Source of the DNA: Cellulomonas carbonis
GTDB lineage: Bacteria; Actinomycetota; Actinomycetes; Actinomycetales; Cellulomonadaceae
NCBI RefSeq assembly: GCF_014636275.1
Contig: NZ_BMEB01000001.1
Coordinates: 62,001 to 126,000, forward strand
Direction of reading: 5' to 3'
DNA: 64,000 nt
Of the stretch, positions 52,201 through 59,439 are shown piece by piece. Below the pieces are notes generated by a model. It was given only the letters and a program-made list of their open reading frames with translations, ran no database searches and was not told where the DNA came from. The position numbers and the translations under genes are program-made. Each line of letters begins with the position of its first letter. Position 1 is the stretch's first letter.

Positions 52201-53340
52201 GGCGCGGCGCGCGTCCGCGGCCTCGGGGTCGGGTGGCACCTCGCGCGACCGCCACCCGCTGCGGCTCGCAGGGGTGTTGTTCGTGGGGGTGCCGATCGGC
52301 AGGGTCGACAGGCCCGCCGCGTACGCGTGCGCCTCGAGCAGGCGGTCGACGCGTGCCGCGGACGTGGTCGGGTCCTGCGTGCCGACGCCGACCGCGGTGA
52401 GGAGGTCGAATCTCTCGTCCGGCTCGTCGAGGTGCACGACGAGCCCCATGCCGCGCCGGACGGCGGCGTCGAAGTCCGCGAGCCAGCGGCTGCCGGGGTC
52501 CAGCACGGACTCCGGGTCGTCGTCCGGCTCGCCGTCGTCCCGCTCGGGATGGGGGTCGAGGCCCACGCCGAGCACGTCGGGCACGGGTTCCCCGGTGCGG
52601 CGCCAGACGAGCTGCCCGGCGCGGTAGGCGGAGAACACGAAGTGGTCAGGGAGCACGGCGGTCCGCGCCGCACGCGTCCACGCCTCCTCGCGCGTGCCGG
52701 GGTCCGGACGGGGTCCCTCGCCGGGCCCCGGCGGCGCGAGCGCGAGCCGCACCCAGGTCGCGCGCGCCCCGCCGCACGCCTCGACGAGGGCCCGCCACGC
52801 GTCGCGTCGCACGGCCGCCGCGTCCTCAGGCGCCGGCGCGGCGTCGTCGGCCGCGGTCACGTCACGCCAGTACCGGGTGCCGGCCGAGCGCTCGGCCGGT
52901 GTCAGGGCCTCCTCGTGGCTGTCGACGTGGACGTCGTCGGGGTAGACGCGGATCCGCAGGTCCGCGCCGGTGCCCTGCGGCACGTACACGGCCTCGAGGC
53001 GCACGGGCAGCAGCAGCACCGGCTCGGTCGACCCGGCCGCGAACAGCGGCGAGGTCCGCGCGGCCTCGTCGTACGCCGCCCGTGCCGTCGTCAGGGCGAC
53101 CTCCGCGCCCGCGACGGCCGCCGACGCGGCGTCGAGCGCGGGCTGCAGGCCCTGGACCTCGGCGAAGACGTCGGGGTTGAGCGCCTGGTCGACGACGGGC
53201 AGGGTCCCGTCGGGCTCGCGCCAGAAGTCGGCGTGGACCTCGGCGCTGCGCAGGTCGCGCAGCGCGCGCTCGTGCACCTGGCGGGCGGCGGTCACCGTCA
53301 GGCGCAGGGCCGCGAGCTCGGCCGGGTCGACGGGGGGCAT
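49210..53340 (-). CDS. Uncharacterised 1376-aa giant cluster protein (GRQPYG motif family)
   Basis: The largest protein in the window, with no recognised domain. Residues ~1-90 are helical and coiled-coil-like (RQVHERALRDLRSAEVHADFW, then Ala-rich heptads). LLLPVRLEAVYV, DLRIRVYPDDVHVDSHEEALTPAE and TRYWRDV near 110-160 look conserved. A signature TLRVGRQPYGVLPVSS lies near 470-485; similar QPYG-LP segments occur, from memory, in large hypothetical proteins of other phyla. The second half is Ala/Leu-rich with helices and LDETFDAVADLLLAESVHQLVGGN. No signal peptide, almost no cysteine. It overlaps genes on both sides at start and stop. A structural role is inferred from size and coupling. Confidence 0.8.
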   Translation of the reverse strand: MPPVDPAELAALRLTVTAARQVHERALRDLRSAEVHADFWREPDGTLPVVDQALNPDVFAEVQGLQPALDAASAAVAGAEVALTTARAAYDEAARTSPLFAAGSTEPVLLLPVRLEAVYVPQGTGADLRIRVYPDDVHVDSHEEALTPAERSAGTRYWRDVTAADDAAPAPEDAAAVRRDAWRALVEACGGARATWVRLALAPPGPGEGPRPDPGTREEAWTRAARTAVLPDHFVFSAYRAGQLVWRRTGEPVPDVLGVGLDPHPERDDGEPDDDPESVLDPGSRWLADFDAAVRRGMGLVVHLDEPDERFDLLTAVGVGTQDPTTSAARVDRLLEAHAYAAGLSTLPIGTPTNNTPASRSGWRSREVPPDPEAADARRAAFDPAGDDDAARLARALGVDGRRVLAAVTEPAAGDERLIARLNRLQADHMAFSPAFGPRSRLGLELVPVTAPWYAVLRDHVARHVRPRGPLPTLRVGRQPYGVLPVSSLDLWRGDDVDPGLVRVVASFAAAFADLAHRAVQIGEGTDQDAVLLDVLSREPAPGRLEHLWAATRTEALSRPPRVAVGAVPASMVLAWLQPVGTPLADRGDTSGDVAPVGQLPPEVAAIASRSLLTRLLALVDEGIARMRETSLPPDPDRFDEVYVPAVTALEQLRSVPTRTAFHTQALDVANTLRNIVSSGPAPAEQVAERARRAGPWRDLFAQYATVERDVARDLAHGDALLRDAMSLASHRVDAWVTSLATARLAGLRAGAPTGLRTGAYGLLTDVEPVDPEPAREGYVVTPSMHHATTAAVLRSGWSAHSDRGAFAVDLQSARVRHAEAMVQGVRQGQPVAALLGYQFERALHDARLDVLVAPFRAAYPLPHALEESHAALVAVGARDVVDGQALRRDAGRKVDTGEHAAVVARLVGELDETFDAVADLLLAESVHQLVGGNPVRAGVAADGIGRGQELPGEYDVLRTPRSGVAVTHHVGVLLPDRLPPGWPDDRPLVRLEPGVEAWLRSRLGPAAGLGGAALARTGWCATELVLASERTVREVLGADVDAATVDDVVVVCDRLRAVLAGSTPLGPAHLAPTEPDAGADDLEGLRGRVGGWLAEVREAVPALDAVGPAGTAGDAAHAEVVARMRSLGLAVDDVASARALLARADLTEIPPPPPADRPVEADAWRADVLARTAPAHPALRVVPTLARPLPPPPDPPVDQDAVDAWLRDASLVRPRTAALQDADVAAELLRGAAAVGHVVAQPVSGSPGPWLAQAPASDEPRPRTALVLGREPGQAATGPVRGLVVDEWTEVVPAAPGDHGPEEVVGVAFEFDRPGARAPHALLLAVPPDPARGWCAEDLHACVDELLLLARVRSLDLADVPELRTVLPVPSRVDS

Positions 53341-56204
53341 CAGCCGCCACCCCCGAGGCCCGCGCCGGGCGGGACGAGCAGGGTCGCGGCCTGCACCGCG
53401 ACGCGGAACGGCCGCTGGAGCGCGATCCGGGCGGTGTCGGCGGCGTCGCGGCCCCAGACCGGCACGTCGGCGGGCACGCCGGCACCGTCACCCGTCGGCG
53501 GCCCGAACGGCGTGCCCACCGAGGCGTGCCCGCGCACCACGGGGACCGACGTGACCCGTGCCGCCTCGTCGGACGGCGGCCACTCCGCGTCGGCCCAGCC
53601 GGTGAGCGGACCCGGCGTCGGACCGGGCTCGTCGAACCCGAAGCGGATGCGGTAGGCGTTCTCGGCGAAGACGAAGAACCAGCCGGGGGCGTCGGCCGTC
53701 GGGGCGCGCAGCAGCTCCGCAGTGGGGATCTCGAACGCGAACGCCGTGGTGCTCTCGTCCACGGGCAGCGCGAAGAGCGGCACCTGCGGGACGCCGGCCG
53801 GGTCGGGCAGGAGCCGCCCCGCGGCGTCGGGCGGAGCCGAGCGGATCGCCGTGACGACGGTCCCCGGGTAGCGCCGCAGCACGTCACCACGCACGAGCAG
53901 CACCGCCAGGTCGCCCGACCCGGCCGCACGCGCGCCGAGCGGGACGTCGTCCGTCCACGTCGCGACGGGCGGGACGTCCGGCGTGCCCGACGGACGGGGC
54001 CAGAAGCGGCTGAACGCGGTACCCCGACGGTCGGTCGGGAACTCGCGCCACACGAGCTCACGCATGAGCTCGCCGTTCATCCCCACGAGGAACGACTCGA
54101 CGAACGCGCCGTGCGGCCGCAGCAGCGCGACCGCGTTGGCGGGGAACGCCCCGACGCCCGGGACGAGCCACTCGGGGTCCGACTCGAGCAGCGTGAGTGC
54201 CGTCGGGAGGGGGAACTCGGGTGACGCCATGAGCGGCGCGTCCGCACCGGACGCCGCGAGGCCCGGCGGCACCGTGGTCTGCGACGCGAGGCGTGACCGG
54301 TGGCTCGAGCCGGGCAGCAGCGACTCGCTCACGCGCGCCGCGAGACGCGCACCCTCGACGGGGACGCCGAGCAGCCCGGCCGAGCCGAACTGCTCGGGGT
54401 GCTCGACCAGGTCGGCGACCGTGGCCTGCGCGGCCGCGCTCGCCGCGCCGACGTCGGCCGAGATCGCGCCGACGACATCGGCGACGGTTCCCGCGGCGAG
54501 CGCCGACGCCATCGCGGGACCGGCGACCTGCTCGACGCGCGCGACGAGCGCCGCCGAGCCGACCGCGTCGCCGTTGACGGCCGCGACGCTGCCGAGCGCG
54601 GTGAGCGCGACGAGCTGCCGCGCGGTGGCCTCCGCGACGACCCCCGGGACGACCGACGCACCCGACGACGGCGACGGCGGCACGACCGGGGCGGGCACGG
54701 GCACCGTGACCGCGCCCTCGAGCGCTCGCGGGACGACACCGCGGACGGAGGCGCCCGTGCGTCGTCCGAGGCCGCCGTGGGGCCGCACGCGGCGCGCGAA
54801 GGCCGTCGTCGCGGCCCCGTCGACGAGCCGGCTCATGCGCTCCTCGAGCGCGAGCGTGGTCGACGGCGACGTGGTGGTGCGTGCGTTCGCGGGTGCCGCG
54901 AGCGCGATGAGCTCGCCGGGCTCGAGCGGGGCGACGTGGCGCGCGTGGACGCGCTCGGCGACCACGGTCGTCAGCTCGACCACGCCCCGGCGTCGGTTGG
55001 CCTCGCGGATCGCGCCGACCTGCTCCCACGCCCGGGCCATGAGCTGCTCCTGGTGCGTCCGCACGTACTCGGCACCCAGCCCGGCGGCGATCCGGTACGG
55101 GATCGACGTGTTGAGCTGCGCGAGCCAGGCCGGGCCCTCCGCGAGGAGCTCCGCGCCGACGTGTGGGCCCCCGTACAGGGGCGGTGCGAGCGCACCGACG
55201 CGGTCCGCGTCGCCGTCGCCCTCGGGGCGTACGCGTGCGGCGGGCGCCTCGACGTGGGTGGTGATGCGCTCGCGGAACCGGGCCTCGTCGTCGGCCCCGA
55301 GCCGCGGCTCGGGCTCGTCCGGGGCGCCGACCGGGACGAGCGCGCCCCGCACGCCGACCAGGAGCGGCTCGGGGGACGCGGGCGTGCCCGGCCACGGGGC
55401 CCGTGCGTCGACCACGCGCGCCGACGACGCCGCGAACGCGACCGGGTCGGCGGGGTGCAGACGCCGCACGAGCTGCTCGAAGTCGCCGCTCGGCCCGGTG
55501 GTGAACGTCCACGTGTGCAGCACGGGAAGGGTCACGGAGCCGCCGACGCCGACGTCCCAGGCGGGGGCGTGCGGCGTCTCGGGCGGGGGTGGGTCGCCCA
55601 GACCGGCCGCGACGCCGGTCGAGAAGGCGGGGACGACGCACGCGCGGTAGCGGACCCCGGGCCGGAGGCGGCGCGCGCACACGAGGCGGCCGACGGAACC
55701 GACCGGCGCGGTGCCGCCGCCGGGCAGCACCGCGCCGGAGCTCCGCTGGACGTGCGCCCACGCCCACGACTCGCGCAGGTCGGGCAGCTCGGCGACGTCC
55801 GCACGCAGCACGGGTGGGGCGCCGGGCGTGAACCCGGCCGTCGCCGCCTCGACGACCACGAGCACGAGCCACGGCCGCAGCCTGCCGTCGGCCGGTCGCG
55901 CGGGCGTGAGCAGCCACGGGAGCTCGGGCGGCGCGAGCTCCACGACGGCGAGGTAGTTCGGCTCCACGTCGACGGCCCCGTCGAGCGGGTCGGTGCGCAC
56001 GACCGCGCCCGGCGCGAGACCGACGACGTCGCCGGGGCCCAGCATGCGCAGGTGCGGTCCCTCGACGGTCGAGCCCCCGGCCGTCGAGCCCTCGAGCAGG
56101 AGGGCGGGGCGCAGGGTCGGCGTCCCGAGCGTCGCCGTGGCGTCCGTCGCGACGACGGCCTCGCCGAGCGGACCCTGGAGGTAGGAGGAGATCTGGACGG
56201 TCAT
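53340..56204 (-). CDS. Uncharacterised 954-aa cluster protein (LRRYP motif family)
   Basis: No named domain. The N-terminus MTVQISSYLQGPLGEAV leads into a beta-rich region (GPHLRMLGPGDVVGLAPGAV, PWLLTPARPADGRLRPWLVLVVVE, VLHTWTFTTGPSGDFEQLVRRLHP). The middle (~430-600) is Ala/Val-rich and helical. The C-terminal third has LAVLLVRGDVLRRYPGTVV (near 768) and GWFFVFAENAYRIRFGFDE (near 848), segments that I recall from uncharacterised large proteins elsewhere. No signal peptide, few cysteines. The ATG overlaps the stop of the 964-aa protein, and its stop overlaps the ATG of the 1376-aa protein, so expression is coupled. Confidence 0.8.
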   Translation of the reverse strand: MTVQISSYLQGPLGEAVVATDATATLGTPTLRPALLLEGSTAGGSTVEGPHLRMLGPGDVVGLAPGAVVRTDPLDGAVDVEPNYLAVVELAPPELPWLLTPARPADGRLRPWLVLVVVEAATAGFTPGAPPVLRADVAELPDLRESWAWAHVQRSSGAVLPGGGTAPVGSVGRLVCARRLRPGVRYRACVVPAFSTGVAAGLGDPPPPETPHAPAWDVGVGGSVTLPVLHTWTFTTGPSGDFEQLVRRLHPADPVAFAASSARVVDARAPWPGTPASPEPLLVGVRGALVPVGAPDEPEPRLGADDEARFRERITTHVEAPAARVRPEGDGDADRVGALAPPLYGGPHVGAELLAEGPAWLAQLNTSIPYRIAAGLGAEYVRTHQEQLMARAWEQVGAIREANRRRGVVELTTVVAERVHARHVAPLEPGELIALAAPANARTTTSPSTTLALEERMSRLVDGAATTAFARRVRPHGGLGRRTGASVRGVVPRALEGAVTVPVPAPVVPPSPSSGASVVPGVVAEATARQLVALTALGSVAAVNGDAVGSAALVARVEQVAGPAMASALAAGTVADVVGAISADVGAASAAAQATVADLVEHPEQFGSAGLLGVPVEGARLAARVSESLLPGSSHRSRLASQTTVPPGLAASGADAPLMASPEFPLPTALTLLESDPEWLVPGVGAFPANAVALLRPHGAFVESFLVGMNGELMRELVWREFPTDRRGTAFSRFWPRPSGTPDVPPVATWTDDVPLGARAAGSGDLAVLLVRGDVLRRYPGTVVTAIRSAPPDAAGRLLPDPAGVPQVPLFALPVDESTTAFAFEIPTAELLRAPTADAPGWFFVFAENAYRIRFGFDEPGPTPGPLTGWADAEWPPSDEAARVTSVPVVRGHASVGTPFGPPTGDGAGVPADVPVWGRDAADTARIALQRPFRVAVQAATLLVPPGAGLGGGG

Positions 56205-59095
56205 CGGACGGCCACCTCCCACGCCTCGACGGCGACGAGGTCGCCGAACCCCCCGAGTGCCTGCTCCATCTCGAGGACCGTCTGCTCGGGACGGACGTCC
56301 GCGGTCGCCATCGACCACGTGGAGACGGCGACGGCCGGGGGTGCGGGGACGACCTCGACGACCACCTCGGGCTCGGGCCACCAGACGCCGTCGTCGACGG
56401 ACGTCGCGACCAGGACCGCGCTCAGCGCGTCGAGCCCGGTGACGTCGCCCAGCCCGGCCCGGACGGGCACGGGGAGGTCCTGGACGATCACGCGCTCCTC
56501 CCAGGACAGGTCGACCGGACGCAGCGGCGCGCCGGTCGCCGGCTCGGGCGTGAGGGTCGCGCCGGACACGAGCGGCAGGAAGGCGGGCGTCGCGAGCGCC
56601 TCGTCGTCGGACGCGGGGGCGAGGAAGTGAGCGGGCGGGAAGTCGGCGCGCAGCGGGCTCGTCCGCGCGGGCTCGCCGTCGCGCAGCCGGGCACCCACGA
56701 GGTCCCACCGCTGGGTGGGGACCGGACGCCCGTCGAGCCGCCCGATCTCGACGCCGAGCGGCACGCGGGTCTGCTGCACCGTGACCGACCCGTACGGGTC
56801 GACCACGCTCGCGGCTCCGAGCGCCTCGCGGGCCGCGTCGGTCAGGACGACCCCACGGGGTGGGTCGCCGCGGGACCGCCACGCGGCGGGGTCGGCGAGT
56901 GCCGCACGCAGGGCGGCGCCCACGTCGGGTGCGGGCGTCAGCGGGGCGGCCGGCCGGCCCCAGCCCACCTCGAAGTCGAGCGACACCTCGAACAGGAAGA
57001 TGTCGATCGAGCCGCGCCCCCGCGCCAGGTACGGCGCCGGGCCCTCGAGGTGCAGCGCGAGCTGCACGCCGAGCAGCTTGCGGCCGAACGCCCGCAGCGC
57101 GAGACCCCCGCTCACGTCCGCCACGAACCGGAACGGGTCGAGCTGGAGGAGCGCGTCGAACGCGAGCCACCCGCGCAGCCCGCAGCCGGCGACCTCGGCG
57201 ACGAGCTCGAGCCGCGCGCCGAGCTGCAGGGTCGTGCTGGTCACCGCGACGTACGCCTCGCACCGCAGCTCGATCCACGGGACCGGGGAGAGGTCGAGGC
57301 TGAGCCGGCGCAGGACCGGCACGCCCGCGGGCACGCGGAACGCGGGGTGGAACCCGCCCGCGCTGAGCACGAGCTCGGGGTCCGGCCCGCCGCGCGTCAG
57401 GAGGAAGATGTCGCCGGTGAGGGGCGCACCCACGATGTGCGACCCCTCGAGGCTCGCGAGGAAGGTCACGCTCGGCACGGTGGGCTCGATCAGACCCGCG
57501 AAGGTCGCACGGATGAGCACGATCGGCGCGGCGGGGTCGGGCAGCGCGACGACGATCGTGCCGAGGATCGTGAGGCGGTCGTCCACGCCCGACTCGACGA
57601 GCACGGCGACGGACAGGGTGACGACCTGCCCGCCCCAGCCGAGGCGGAACATGGGCCCGGCGACCACGGAGCCGCGCGACGCCGGGAAGACGGCGGGGAG
57701 CACCTCGAGCGCACGCTCGCCCGCGCCGACCGGGTCGGCCGGGAAGAGCAGGCCCGCGGCCGAGCCGTCCGCGACCGCCCGCAGCAGCGCGTCGCGGTCG
57801 ATGCGGCGGTTGATCCCGATGACCCCACCGAGCCCCATGACGGCGAAGCCGAAGCCGATCTGCACGCCGGGCGGGGGGAACGTCGCGCCCATGATCACGA
57901 GGAGCGAGAGCGGCCTCCCGTCGGCCGCGGGGGTGAGCGCGGCGAACGCGGAGGCCGACATGGGCGGGATCTCGACGGCGAGCGCACCGACGAGGTCCGC
58001 ACCCCGACGACGCAGTACGCCCGCGCCGCTGACGACGGGTACGGACACCGCGACCTCGGCCCCGGTGGGCTCGGCACCCCGGACCGCGTCGGGCGCCGGG
58101 GTGAAGCCCGGACCGGGTCGCAGGGGGAGCGCGAGGGCCAGGCCGAGGCCCTCGGCCCGCAGGTGCACCGGCACCGCGGGGAGGTCGACGTCGACGGCCG
58201 TCGTCAGCGTGACCTGCGCTCGCGGGCCGTCCGCGGCGTCCACCACGTCGACGACGACGTCGAGCCACGGCGCGGCACCGGGGCCCGGGAGGCGTGCCGA
58301 CAGGGACGGGCTCCCGCCGAGCGTCGCACCGGTCCCGGGTGCGGCCCGGAGGTCGAGGTCGAGCGGGAAGGTGAGGTCCATCGGCACGAGCGCCGCGAGG
58401 AAGCCCGGTGCCAGCAGCACCTCGCCGCCCTCGAGGGCGAGGTCCGCCGACCGTGCGACCCCGTCGGCGGTGACGGCGACCGTGACCTGCGCCGAGACGG
58501 CGCCCAGGCGTACCGAGGGACCACCGGGGAGGCCCCAGACCGGGCCTGGCCCGGCGCGCTCCAGGGTGATCTCGACCCGGTCTCCGACGGCCGCGGCGGG
58601 AGTCGGTGGCGCGCCGTCGCCCAGGACCGCGGCGGCGAGCTCGGCGGAGGTGGTCCCGGACACCTGGAGCGTCGCTCCGCTCGGCAGGCCCACCACGGCT
58701 GCCGTGCCGCCCGTCAGCCCACCGGCACGGAGCACCACGGCTCGCGGCTCGCCGGGCACGACCGTGACGGCGAGCACCGCGGGGCCGCCCGAGGCGACGA
58801 CGAGCGCGAGGCCGCGCGGCGAGTCGGGAGCGGGGGCGTCGCGCCAGCCGTGGACCGCGACGTGGGGTCCGGACGGCGTGCCGCCCACCAGCGTGGCGAC
58901 GAGGGCGAGCACCGGCACGCCGCCGAGGTCGTCGACGCGCGCCAGGACGCGCCCGGCGAAGGGGGTCCCGTCGAACGCGGGATCCGGTCCGAGGGTCGCG
59001 AGGCGGTCGGTCAGCCGGGCCGCTGCGTCATGCAGCGCGGAGAGCCACTCGCGAGCGAGCAGCTCCAGCAGCCGGTCCCCGGCGCTCTGCGCCAC
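56201..59095 (-). CDS. DUF6603-like 964-aa protein, first gene of the giant-protein cluster
   Basis: A beta-rich protein resembling the uncharacterised DUF6603 family. The characteristic stretch is GFGFAVMGLGGVIGINRRID, then LLFPADPVGAGERALEVLPAVFP and VAGPMFRLGWGG. Later come LSLDLSPVPWIELRCEAYVAVTS, LEGPAPYLARGRGSIDIFLFEVSLDFEVGWG and a C-terminal adaptor-like region. Alternating hydrophobic strands could form long beta-helix or tube-like sheets. No signal peptide. GTG at 59095 is the only usable start: the frame closes at a TAG at 59164-59162 with no ATG or GTG between. A promoter lies ~90 bp upstream. The domain name is from memory and should be treated as probable. Confidence 0.7.
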   Translation of the reverse strand: MAQSAGDRLLELLAREWLSALHDAAARLTDRLATLGPDPAFDGTPFAGRVLARVDDLGGVPVLALVATLVGGTPSGPHVAVHGWRDAPAPDSPRGLALVVASGGPAVLAVTVVPGEPRAVVLRAGGLTGGTAAVVGLPSGATLQVSGTTSAELAAAVLGDGAPPTPAAAVGDRVEITLERAGPGPVWGLPGGPSVRLGAVSAQVTVAVTADGVARSADLALEGGEVLLAPGFLAALVPMDLTFPLDLDLRAAPGTGATLGGSPSLSARLPGPGAAPWLDVVVDVVDAADGPRAQVTLTTAVDVDLPAVPVHLRAEGLGLALALPLRPGPGFTPAPDAVRGAEPTGAEVAVSVPVVSGAGVLRRRGADLVGALAVEIPPMSASAFAALTPAADGRPLSLLVIMGATFPPPGVQIGFGFAVMGLGGVIGINRRIDRDALLRAVADGSAAGLLFPADPVGAGERALEVLPAVFPASRGSVVAGPMFRLGWGGQVVTLSVAVLVESGVDDRLTILGTIVVALPDPAAPIVLIRATFAGLIEPTVPSVTFLASLEGSHIVGAPLTGDIFLLTRGGPDPELVLSAGGFHPAFRVPAGVPVLRRLSLDLSPVPWIELRCEAYVAVTSTTLQLGARLELVAEVAGCGLRGWLAFDALLQLDPFRFVADVSGGLALRAFGRKLLGVQLALHLEGPAPYLARGRGSIDIFLFEVSLDFEVGWGRPAAPLTPAPDVGAALRAALADPAAWRSRGDPPRGVVLTDAAREALGAASVVDPYGSVTVQQTRVPLGVEIGRLDGRPVPTQRWDLVGARLRDGEPARTSPLRADFPPAHFLAPASDDEALATPAFLPLVSGATLTPEPATGAPLRPVDLSWEERVIVQDLPVPVRAGLGDVTGLDALSAVLVATSVDDGVWWPEPEVVVEVVPAPPAVAVSTWSMATADVRPEQTVLEMEQALGGFGDLVAVEAWEVAVR

Positions 59096-59109
59096 CGTCC
59101 CGCGCCCGT

Positions 59110-59160
59110 CACTCTCGGACGGACCGGTCAGCCGTACGGGAGGGCGCTGGAGAGCCCATG
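59110..59160 (-). CDS. Candidate 16-codon leader ORF of the giant-protein cluster
   Basis: ATG at 59160 has a good AAAGGGTGA site and lies just after the predicted transcription start. The frame (MGSPAPSRTADRSVRE) stops 15 nt before the GTG of the 964-aa gene. It could couple or attenuate translation, or be a chance ORF. Confidence 0.25.
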
Positions 59161-59186
59161 GCTATCACCCTTTCGGATGAAGGCCC

Positions 59187-59216
59187 ACGCTAGACCCGCC
59201 GTGGAAAAGGACGCAA
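59187..59216 (-). promoter_or_regulatory. Promoter of the giant-protein cluster
   Basis: On the minus strand, TTGCGT (59216-59211) and TAGCGT (59192-59187) are 18 bp apart, the same spacing and -10 as the malE promoter. Predicted transcription start is near 59180, giving a leader of ~85 nt. It is the only clear promoter found for the seven genes. Confidence 0.6.
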
Positions 59217-59235
59217 GGGGCGAATCGGACACTGG

Positions 59236-59349
59236 TCACGGTCGCGACACGGCCCAGGCGCGGCCTGCGGATGGGGTCGTCGGGCGGAACGGCGCCACGA
59301 GCGCACGCACCGCATCCGTCGAGCCCCAGTCGTCGTCGAACACCGCCAT
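59236..59349 (-). CDS. Small 37-codon ORF after the FUSC gene, possible remnant
   Basis: The frame MAVFDDDWGSTDAVRALVAP... has protein-like composition and strong third-position GC. It continues the FUSC reading frame past its stop codon. No ribosome site is visible. It could be a decayed C-terminal piece of a larger gene. Confidence 0.2.
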   Translation of the reverse strand: MAVFDDDWGSTDAVRALVAPFRPTTPSAGRAWAVSRP

Positions 59350-59439
59350 GAGCGCGAGCCGCAGCCGACGTGGTCCCGGGTGACGGCTGCCGCCGTCGGC
59401 GGCTCGGGGACCGTCGCCAGGGCTCCTGTCTCGGTCGTC

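Larger units (their letters stand above)
59096..59439. other. 344-bp region between the giant-protein cluster and the FUSC gene
   Basis: It contains the cluster promoter and candidate leader ORF on the right-to-left strand (59110-59216) and a 37-codon ORF (59236-59349) after the FUSC gene. No terminator hairpin for the FUSC gene is obvious. Confidence 0.6.

Noticed and set aside
56205-58268. A longer N-terminus for the 954-aa cluster protein
   Set aside because: The frame is open upstream, but the extra part is antisense-like Arg-rich sequence lying over the 964-aa gene; ATG at 56204 overlaps the preceding stop.
42310-59095. Classifying the cluster as a contractile injection system, T6SS or prophage
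   Set aside because: No sheath, tube, baseplate, spike, AAA+ ATPase, capsid, terminase or integrase could be recognised, and no DUF4157-type cargo marker.
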